Origin: Pseudomonadota bacterium
Lineage (GTDB): Bacteria > Pseudomonadota > Gammaproteobacteria > GCA-001735895
Length of the DNA: 6,062 bases
NCBI GenBank assembly: GCA_022545625.1
Contig: JACZQS010000160.1
Coordinates: 1-6,062, forward strand
Reading direction: 5' to 3'
In this document: positions 1 through 4,723 of the stretch, piece by piece
Layout of the letters: every line of letters begins with the position of its first letter
Position numbering within the stretch: position 1 is the stretch's first letter
Notes under the pieces: model-generated
The model's database searches: none
The model's input: only the letters and a program-made list of their open reading frames with translations
Told to the model about the DNA's origin: nothing
Made by a program: the position numbers and the translations under genes

Positions 1-92
1 CGGAAGTGGTCGAAGAGCCAGCTCCGAAGCCGGAGCTGCTCGGGGTAGAAATCCCGAGTGCCTCGCGGTGGCTGAAGGGAGCTCTTGCTCAC
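1..92 (-). CDS. hisS: Histidyl-tRNA synthetase, N-terminal fragment (cut by window edge)
   Basis: Thirty codons read leftward from a GTG at 92-90 and run off the window. The peptide contains LQPPRGTRDFYPEQLRLRSW and then LFDHF. The pattern PRGTRDFxPEx-RxR-x-W-xFD is what I know from the N-terminus and motif 1 region of class II histidyl-tRNA synthetases, which charge tRNA(His) with histidine in the cytoplasm. GTG is the preferred start because it puts the conserved PRGTRDF segment about nine residues in. A TTG at 101-99 is in frame, with a TAA just upstream (104-102). There is no clear Shine-Dalgarno. Third-position GC is 24 of 30 codons, far above the neighbouring genes, so this fragment probably comes from a different, GC-rich genome. 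Another class II synthetase-like protein is possible because only the first 30 residues are visible. Confidence 0.66.
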   Translation of the reverse strand, partial: MSKSSLQPPRGTRDFYPEQLRLRSWLFDHF

Positions 93-100
93 GGGGTCCA

Positions 101-109
101 ATTATCACA
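101..109 (-). promoter_or_regulatory. Possible extended -10 promoter element of the hisS fragment
   Basis: The minus strand reads TGTGATAAT at 109-101, which fits an extended -10 (TG, one base, then a TATAAT-like hexamer with 5 of 6 matches). There is no -35 match at the usual distance. Transcription would start near 94-95, only two or three bases before the GTG at 92. That would make the message essentially leaderless, in keeping with the missing Shine-Dalgarno. This is inference from a short motif. Confidence 0.25.
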
Positions 110-110
110 C

Positions 111-128
111 GGCGACAGCGCCGTCGCC
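111..128. repeat. GC-rich inverted repeat upstream of hisS fragment
   Basis: GGCGAC at 111-116 and GTCGCC at 123-128 are perfect complements around a six-base loop. The repeat lies between the rnd/hisS junction and the extended -10 motif. No T-run follows on either strand, so an intrinsic terminator is not well supported. It could be an operator or the tail of an upstream unit in the foreign DNA. Confidence 0.4.
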
Positions 129-161
129 TCCCGGGCTATTTTTGGCTCCATCGCCCGTGCA

Positions 162-180
162 CCTCGAATTGCCTCGAATT
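162..180. repeat. Direct repeat CCTCGAATT x2 at the rnd/foreign DNA junction
   Basis: CCTCGAATT occurs at 162-170 and again at 172-180, separated by one G. The second copy runs into an EcoRI site (GAATTC, 176-181). The RNase D similarity stops exactly here and base composition changes from 44% GC to the right to 62% GC to the left. The repeat may be the micro-homology at which two DNAs were joined. Confidence 0.7.
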
Positions 181-269
181 CGGTGTCGATCGCGCAGTAT
201 CCAGCATTATTAATTTTGCCACAAAATTCGGCCAGTTGTGCGTTCGAATCAATGTACTGATAATCCATC

Positions 270-749
270 TTAGCTTATGTTCGCCTTACGCCGTATATCA
301 CGCAATAAAACGAACACCCATGGCCAGATCAGCATGCCGATAAAAGGAGCGCTAAAAAATGCCAATAGCGGGGGCGGTCTACCCATTATACCCTCGACCC
401 AGACAATGATGACCTGGCTGATAACTAGTAGCCCAAATACATAAATGGCCTGTTGTACCAACGACATTACCCGAATTCTCTGGTGAAAAATCTGGTTTAT
501 ATAAATGATAATGACGAGCGCCAGCGCATGCTGGCCAAGCAGTGTTCCCTGCGAAGTGTCGACGACGATGCCGATAAAGAAGGCAATCCAGGGGCCAACC
601 CGCCGGGGTAAAGCCATGTTCCAGTAGATCAGTATCAGCGCCACCCAGTTTGGGCGGTAGATTTGTACCGGGTCGGGTAATGGCAAAATCATCAGGATCA
701 GGCCAACTAGCAAACTCAGAAAAATTACAAAATAACGCAGATTCAGCAC
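270..749 (-). CDS. mreD: Rod shape-determining protein MreD
   Basis: This 159-residue, very hydrophobic protein is the inner-membrane partner of MreC in the elongasome, which links MreB filaments to peptidoglycan synthesis; 159 residues is close to the E. coli length (162). Hydrophobic stretches lie near residues 5-23, 34-48, 53-68, 74-88, 100-118 and 133-149. Family landmarks are RPNWVALILIYWNMALPRRVG at about 32-52, the loop after VVDTSQGTLLGQHALAL (62-78), HQRIRV (89-94) and the basic tail LLRDIRRK. The start is GTG at 749-747. An in-frame TAA lies nine bases upstream (758-756), so no longer form is likely, and there is no convincing Shine-Dalgarno. The gene follows mreC after 34 bases and is followed after one base by the rnd fragment, so it is probably read as part of the mreBCD message. 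Confidence 0.93.
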   Translation of the reverse strand: MLNLRYFVIFLSLLVGLILMILPLPDPVQIYRPNWVALILIYWNMALPRRVGPWIAFFIGIVVDTSQGTLLGQHALALVIIIYINQIFHQRIRVMSLVQQAIYVFGLLVISQVIIVWVEGIMGRPPPLLAFFSAPFIGMLIWPWVFVLLRDIRRKANIS

Positions 750-783
750 GTTTAATTATTCTGCTGTACAGATATCGTAAATA

Positions 784-1620
784 TCATTCCGCGGCCAGGC
801 CGTTATTTGACTTTACAACCAGTACCTCGCGACTACTATCGAGACGTGCCAGTGGTTTTGCGAGTACCGAAACAAATCCATGGGTCAGGTCTTTGGTTAT
901 CGAGATTACCGTAGCGACCGGATAATCCGCAGGAAAGCGTCCACCGAGTCCCGATGTAACCAATTGGTCATTGACCTTTATATCGGCAGTTGCTGGCAGG
1001 TAACGTAATTCTAACTGATCAACACTGCCATTACCGAAGGCAACCGAGCGGGTGCCGCTGCGGATAAATTGCACCGGAATAGCATGTTCCGGATCGGAAA
1101 TCAGTATTGTCGTTGCGGTATATTGATTGACGTGTATCACCTGTCCCATGACGCCAAAATCATCGATCACCGCGAGCCCCAGCTCAACACCGTCGAATGT
1201 TCCCTTGTTGATTTCAATTAACTGGCGATAGGGGTTTTGATCGACCGAGAGCAGCTCTGCAACGATTACCTGGTCCGCGAGTTTACGCGATGATCCGAGC
1301 ATATTTCGCAACCGCGTGTTTTCTGCCTTTAATACCTGCATTTTTTGCAGTCGCGCATTGAGAATTCGACCCTTGGCTTTAAGCGCTGAATTTTCATTCA
1401 GTAACTCGATATGCGAGCTAAGCCATTCATTAGCCCAACTTCCGGTGATTGCCGGGAGACTGACCAGATAACGTATCGGGGATAGCACCAGGGAAATATT
1501 CGAACGCACCACTTCGAGATGATTAAATCGCTGATCGACGAACATCAACGCGATACACAAACCCACTAAAAACAGTGTTCGAATTGAAGTGCCTTGCTCA
1601 CGGTAATGCAGTTGGTTCAT
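784..1620 (-). CDS. mreC: Cell shape-determining protein MreC
   Basis: A 278-residue bitopic membrane protein that scaffolds the rod-shape (elongasome) complex from the periplasmic side and binds MreD and the elongation penicillin-binding protein. The order of parts is typical: a short cytoplasmic N-terminus, one transmembrane helix at about 14-28 (TLFLVGLCIALMFV), a coiled coil at about 68-110 (heptad-like LLNENSALKAKGRILNARLQ), and then the two beta-barrel domains. Recognisable family segments are DQNPYRQLIEINKGTFDGVE (127-146), ISDPEHAIPVQ (174-184) and VTSGLGGRFPADYPVA (221-236). It ends soon after the second barrel, lacking the long C-terminal tail seen in E. coli (367 residues); many family members share this shorter form. 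The ATG at 1620 is fixed by an in-frame TGA nine bases upstream (1629-1627). No strong Shine-Dalgarno is seen. Confidence 0.95.
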   Translation of the reverse strand: MNQLHYREQGTSIRTLFLVGLCIALMFVDQRFNHLEVVRSNISLVLSPIRYLVSLPAITGSWANEWLSSHIELLNENSALKAKGRILNARLQKMQVLKAENTRLRNMLGSSRKLADQVIVAELLSVDQNPYRQLIEINKGTFDGVELGLAVIDDFGVMGQVIHVNQYTATTILISDPEHAIPVQFIRSGTRSVAFGNGSVDQLELRYLPATADIKVNDQLVTSGLGGRFPADYPVATVISITKDLTHGFVSVLAKPLARLDSSREVLVVKSNNGLAAE

Positions 1621-1690
1621 AAAAAGTCAATGGTTTCAGACTTAAGCGTCATATTTTGCCAACACACTACCCGGTCGGCAGACAACAGGA

Positions 1691-1707
1691 TGTCGAATGT
1701 GTCGACA
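1691..1707. repeat. Small inverted repeat in the mreB-mreC gap
   Basis: TGTCGA (1691-1696) and TCGACA (1702-1707) are complementary around five bases, in the 94-bp spacer between mreB and mreC. No T-run follows, so it is not a classical terminator. It could be a transcript hairpin that lowers mreC/mreD relative to mreB, but a stem of six base pairs may also be chance. Confidence 0.3.
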
Positions 1708-1714
1708 AGCAATT

Positions 1715-2761
1715 TTATTCAATGGCGAGGAAATCCAGTCCATGTTCGTCGATCATTTCCAGAACCCGACCACCCCCACGTGCCACACAGGTGAGCGGAT
1801 CTTCGGCAATTATCACAGGCAAGCCGGTCTCTTCCATAATCAGGCGATCCAGATCACGTAGCAGTGCGCCACCGCCGGTGAGAACGATACCGCGTTCGGC
1901 AATATCAGAACCCAGTTCGGGTGGAGTCTGCTCGAGAGCATTTTTCACTGAACTGATAATTCCGTAAAGAGGATCCTGTAGCGCCTCGAGAATTTCATTG
2001 CTATTCAAGGTGAAACTGCGTGGTACGCCTTCGGATAAATTTCGACCCTTGACTTCAATCTCGAGCAAATCCTTGCCCGGGTAGGCAGCCCCGACTTCAA
2101 TCTTAATTTTTTCTGCAGTAGCGTCGCCAATTAAAATACCGTAATTACGGCGCACATAATTAATGATTGCATCGTCAAATCGATCACCGCCGAGCCGTAC
2201 CGAAGCCGAGTAGACGATACCGTTGAGCGATATTACCGCGACTTCAGAAGTACCACCGCCGACGTCGAGTACCATCGAGCCCTGCGGTTCATCGACCGGC
2301 ATGCCCGCACCGATTGCCGCCGCCATCGGTTCTTCAATGAGATAGACCTTGCGCGCCCCGGCACCCATTGCAGATTCGCGAATTGCGCGGCGTTCTACCT
2401 GGGTTGCACCACAGGGTACGCAAATCAGTACGCGGGGGCTGGGCCGTAAAAAATGGTTTTCGTGTACCTTGCGAATAAAATATTGCAACATTTTTTCGGT
2501 GTAGGTGAAATCGGCAATTACACCGTCTTTCATCGGGCGCATGGCATTGATATGTTCCGGCGTCCTGCCGAGCATTTTTTTCGCTTCGGTACCGACAGCT
2601 TCAATCGACTTCGGACCGCCGGGCCCGCGATCCTGGCGGATGGCGACGACCGACGGTTCGTTCAGGACTATGCCCTCACCTCTTGAATAAATAAGCGTAT
2701 TTGCGGTACCTAAATCGATGGATAAATCGTTGGATAACAAACCCCGAATAGCTGAAAACAT
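1715..2761 (-). CDS. mreB: Rod shape-determining protein MreB (bacterial actin)
   Basis: A 348-residue actin-family ATPase that forms short membrane-bound filaments and steers lateral cell-wall synthesis in rod-shaped cells. The N-terminal MFSAIRGLLS is the usual amphipathic membrane helix. Phosphate-1 motif SIDLGTANTLIY is at 14-25, MRPMKDGVIADF at 74-85, CVPCGATQVERRA at 114-126, the catalytic-loop segment LIEEPMAAAIGAG at 141-153, phosphate-2 motif LDVGGGTSEVAV at 165-176 (Asp166), and the adenosine motif GIVLTGGGALL at 291-301. The length matches the family (about 345-348) and nothing is missing. It is the first gene of the leftward operon, with mreC 94 bases downstream. Its ribosome site is weak (AGG at 2777-2775, 13 bases before the ATG). 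A probable sigma-70 promoter lies about 90 bases upstream, in the region shared with gatC. Confidence 0.98.
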   Translation of the reverse strand: MFSAIRGLLSNDLSIDLGTANTLIYSRGEGIVLNEPSVVAIRQDRGPGGPKSIEAVGTEAKKMLGRTPEHINAMRPMKDGVIADFTYTEKMLQYFIRKVHENHFLRPSPRVLICVPCGATQVERRAIRESAMGAGARKVYLIEEPMAAAIGAGMPVDEPQGSMVLDVGGGTSEVAVISLNGIVYSASVRLGGDRFDDAIINYVRRNYGILIGDATAEKIKIEVGAAYPGKDLLEIEVKGRNLSEGVPRSFTLNSNEILEALQDPLYGIISSVKNALEQTPPELGSDIAERGIVLTGGGALLRDLDRLIMEETGLPVIIAEDPLTCVARGGGRVLEMIDEHGLDFLAIE

Positions 2762-2851
2762 GCGTTGCTTTTAACCTGGATAGTTAAGTGTAATGAGTGC
2801 GCGATTGCACGAAATTCCTTGATTGGGCGCAAATATGGCCCAGACCGGCGT

Positions 2852-2880
2852 ACTCTAGCAATGGGCGGTCAATTGGGCAA
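2852..2880 (-). promoter_or_regulatory. Candidate sigma-70 promoter for mreBCD
   Basis: On the minus strand TTGCCC (2880-2875, 4 of 6 matches to TTGACA) is followed after 17 bases by TAGAGT (2857-2852, 4 of 6 to TATAAT). Transcription would begin near 2845, giving an mreB leader of about 84 bases. A second, similar-quality pair (TTGCGC, 17 bases, TGCAAT) lies closer to mreB. Assignment is by eye only. Confidence 0.35.
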
Positions 2881-2901
2881 GGAAGAAAGCGCCAATATAC
2901 A
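2873..2901 (+). promoter_or_regulatory. Candidate sigma-70 promoter for gatCAB
   Basis: TTGGGC (2873-2878) and TATACA (2896-2901) are 17 bases apart on the plus strand; the matches are 3 of 6 and 4 of 6. Transcription would begin near 2908, about 70 bases before the gatC start. Its -35 hexamer overlaps the proposed mreB -35 on the other strand. A weaker alternative is TATGCT at 2930-2935. Confidence 0.25.
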
Positions 2902-2909
2902 GGCGTTTC
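2885..2909. repeat. Imperfect inverted repeat in the mreB-gatC control region
   Basis: GAAAGCGCC (2885-2893) pairs with GGCGTTTC (2902-2909) with one bulged G and an eight-base spacer (AATATACA). It straddles the proposed gatC -10. It has the size of a dimeric regulator site, or could form a hairpin if transcribed from an earlier start. There is no T-run. Confidence 0.4.
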
Positions 2910-2978
2910 GGTTAAACTAAATGTGAAATTATGCTAAGTTTGCGGGCTTTTCAACTGCAATGCCGGAAAAATTCTGAA

Positions 2979-3266
2979 ATGACTCTGAAAAATGAAGATG
3001 TGCGAAATATTGCGCAGCTTGCACGCCTGCAGATTGACGACTCTACGATCGAGCAATTAACTTCAGATTTATCCAATATCCTGGCACTGGCTGAGCAGAT
3101 GAAAGCGATGGATACGACGAATGTCATACCGATGGCGCATCCGATGGATGCAATCCAACGCCTGCGGGATGATGAAGTCACCGAGACCGATCAGCGCGAC
3201 AAATTCCAGGGCATTGCCCCCGATGTTGAAAACGGTTTTTACCGTGTCCCCAAAGTCATCGAGTAA
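2979..3266 (+). CDS. gatC: Asp-tRNA(Asn)/Glu-tRNA(Gln) amidotransferase subunit C
   Basis: The 95-residue small subunit wraps around GatA and GatB and stabilises the amidotransferase that converts Asp-tRNA(Asn) and Glu-tRNA(Gln) to the amide forms. Family features are the N-terminal helix LKNEDVRNIAQLARLQID (3-20), the segment LSNILALAEQMKAMDTTNV (31-49), MAHP (52-55), LRDDEV (62-67) and the tail APDVENGFYRVPKVIE (80-95). The length is typical. An in-frame ATG at 2931 would add 16 residues (LSLRAFQLQCRKNSE and flanks) that do not look like GatC, so I start at ATG 2979. GGAAA at 2964-2968, 10 bases before it, is a modest ribosome site. It is the first gene of the rightward operon, and gatA begins five bases after its stop. 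Confidence 0.96.
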   Translation: MTLKNEDVRNIAQLARLQIDDSTIEQLTSDLSNILALAEQMKAMDTTNVIPMAHPMDAIQRLRDDEVTETDQRDKFQGIAPDVENGFYRVPKVIE

Positions 3267-3271
3267 AGCTG

Positions 3272-4723
3272 ATGATGGCTAAAACAATTAAGCAGATTCA
3301 GCAGGGCCTCGCGCAAAAGAAATTTTCCAGCGTCGAAATTACGCAGCATTTTCTCGATCGAATCGATTCACATAACTCCACTATCAATTGTTTTATTACA
3401 GTAACTGGTGAGCTAGCTTTACAGCAGGCAAAATCCGCCGATTTGGTGATTGCCCGGGGCGAGGCCCAGGCGCTAACTGGCATTCCGCTCGCGCACAAGG
3501 ATATCTTTTGTACCGATGGTATCAAGACCTCCTGCGCGTCCAGAATGCTGGATAATTTTATTGCGCCCTACGATGCAACAATAATAGAGAAGTTCAAGCT
3601 GGGCGGGGCGGTGATGCTGGGTAAAACCAATATGGACGAATTCGCGATGGGATCATCGAATGAAAATAGCTTTTACGGCCCGGTAGCCAACCCCTGGGAT
3701 TTCGAGCGGGTTCCCGGTGGTTCGTCTGGAGGTTCGGCCGCCGCAGTCGCGGCTTCTCTGGCACCCGCCGCTACCGGAACCGATACCGGTGGATCGATCC
3801 GGCAACCTGCAGCGCTTTGTGGTATTTCGGGCATTAAACCCACTTATGGCCGGGTTTCCCGCTATGGCATGATTGCTTTCGGATCGAGTCTTGACCAGGG
3901 CGGGCCGTTGGCACACAGTGCCGAGGACTGTGCCATCTTGCTGCAAACCATGGCGGGGTTTGATCCGCGAGACTCCACTTCGATCGACCGGGCCGTGCCA
4001 GACTATAGCGAGCAGTTGAATGCCGATATCAAGGGTCTAAAAATAGGATTACCGAAGGAATTGTTCGCCGAGGGTCTTGATTCTGATGTCGCGAAGGTGA
4101 TCGAAACTGCGATACAGGAGTATCGCAGACTCGGTGCCGAAGTAGTTGATATCCAGTTGCCGAACTCAAACCTGGCAATTCCGGTGTATTACGTAGTCGC
4201 CCCGGCCGAGTGCTCGTCGAACCTGTCGCGTTTTGACGGCGTGCGTTTCGGCCATCGCTGTGATAATCCTATTGATCTTGAAGACCTTTACAAGCGTTCG
4301 CGAGCCGAAGGATTTGGCGACGAGGTCAAGCGTCGCATTATGATTGGCACCTACGTTTTGTCTGCCGGTTATTATGATGCTTATTATTTGAAAGCCCAGC
4401 AACTCAGGCGCCTGATAAAACAGGATTACGAAAAAGCCTTCGAACAGGTTGACGTCATACTTTGTCCGGTTACCCCCGAAGTCGCGTTTAAGCAGGGAGC
4501 TAAAACCGATGATCCGGTGAGCATGTATTTACAGGACATTTATACGCTGTCACTGAATCTGGCCGGTCTGCCCGGCATTTCCATTCCGGCCGGTTTTTCG
4601 CAGCAGTTACCCGTCGGCATGCAATTGATCGGCAACTATTTCGACGAATCACGTCTGCTCAATGTGGCGCACCAGTTCCAGCAAGTCACGGACTGGCATT
4701 TGAAGGCACCGGAGGTGGGATAA
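3272..4723 (+). CDS. gatA: Asp-tRNA(Asn)/Glu-tRNA(Gln) amidotransferase subunit A (amidase)
   Basis: The 483-residue glutaminase subunit belongs to the amidase signature family. It releases ammonia from glutamine and passes it to GatB. The Ser-cisSer-Lys triad is complete: Lys76 in PLAHKDIF, Ser151 in the amidase signature PGGSSGGSAAAVAA (148-161), and nucleophile Ser175 in TDTGGSIRQPAA. The spacings of 75 and 24 residues equal those of S. aureus GatA (Lys79, Ser154, Ser178). Other landmarks are GKTNMDEFAMGSSNENSFYG (117-136) and GIKPTYGRVSRYG (187-199). Length is normal and there is no break. Two ATG codons stand in tandem (3272 and 3275); either could start. No strong Shine-Dalgarno lies before them, so translation may depend on gatC, whose stop is five bases upstream. 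The last base of its TAA is the first base of gatB. Confidence 0.98.
   Translation: MMAKTIKQIQQGLAQKKFSSVEITQHFLDRIDSHNSTINCFITVTGELALQQAKSADLVIARGEAQALTGIPLAHKDIFCTDGIKTSCASRMLDNFIAPYDATIIEKFKLGGAVMLGKTNMDEFAMGSSNENSFYGPVANPWDFERVPGGSSGGSAAAVAASLAPAATGTDTGGSIRQPAALCGISGIKPTYGRVSRYGMIAFGSSLDQGGPLAHSAEDCAILLQTMAGFDPRDSTSIDRAVPDYSEQLNADIKGLKIGLPKELFAEGLDSDVAKVIETAIQEYRRLGAEVVDIQLPNSNLAIPVYYVVAPAECSSNLSRFDGVRFGHRCDNPIDLEDLYKRSRAEGFGDEVKRRIMIGTYVLSAGYYDAYYLKAQQLRRLIKQDYEKAFEQVDVILCPVTPEVAFKQGAKTDDPVSMYLQDIYTLSLNLAGLPGISIPAGFSQQLPVGMQLIGNYFDESRLLNVAHQFQQVTDWHLKAPEVG
4711..4715 (+). promoter_or_regulatory. Strong Shine-Dalgarno of gatB
   Basis: GGAGG sits inside the last codons of gatA, seven bases before the gatB ATG at 4723. 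It is the best ribosome site in the window. It fixes the gatB start at the TAATG overlap and suggests that gatB can load ribosomes independently as well as by coupling. Confidence 0.75.

Larger units (their letters stand above)
89..268 (-). pseudogene. rnd: Ribonuclease D, N-terminal fragment broken at a junction
   Basis: A frame opens at ATG 268-266, one base after the mreD stop, and closes at TGA 91-89 (59 codons). Its first 31 residues begin MDYQYIDSNAQLAEF and end AIDTEF. This matches the start of RNase D, a DEDD-family 3'-5' exoribonuclease of tRNA maturation (E. coli begins MNYQMI and has ALDTEF). DTEF is the Exo I motif, with metal-binding Asp28 and Glu30. After Phe31 the expected stretch (about RTRTYYPxLGLIQL) is absent in all three minus frames, and the remaining 28 residues resemble nothing I know. 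Exo II, Exo III and the HRDC domain are missing, so this fragment cannot be an active nuclease. GC3 is 15 of 31 over the RNase D part, like the mre genes. The mreD tail holds only a weak AAGG (287-284) as ribosome site. It is either a truncated gene or an artificial join; the intact gene may exist in the source genome. Confidence 0.75.

Noticed and set aside
20..58. Two adjacent inverted repeats (20-37 and 39-58) suggesting a structured RNA
   Set aside because: Both fall within hisS codons for conserved residues (RGTRDFYPEQLRLR) and are explained by coding; no run of T or wider fold supports an RNA gene.
176..181. EcoRI site as proof of a cloning artefact
   Set aside because: A six-base site at the join is suggestive but common by chance, and it also encodes the conserved Glu-Phe of the RNase D DTEF motif, so it cannot be taken as proof.
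6..260. Open plus-strand frame of 84 codons over the left end
   Set aside because: It runs antisense to both the hisS and rnd fragments, crosses the junction and has no family resemblance; its openness follows from the high GC content of the hisS antisense.
771..785. AT-rich inverted repeat GATAT/ATATC at the mreC end
   Set aside because: A five-base-pair AT stem overlapping the mreC stop is too weak for a terminator and is likely chance.
2798..2811. GTGC/GCAC dyad upstream of mreB
   Set aside because: Four base pairs only; expected by chance in a region of this size.
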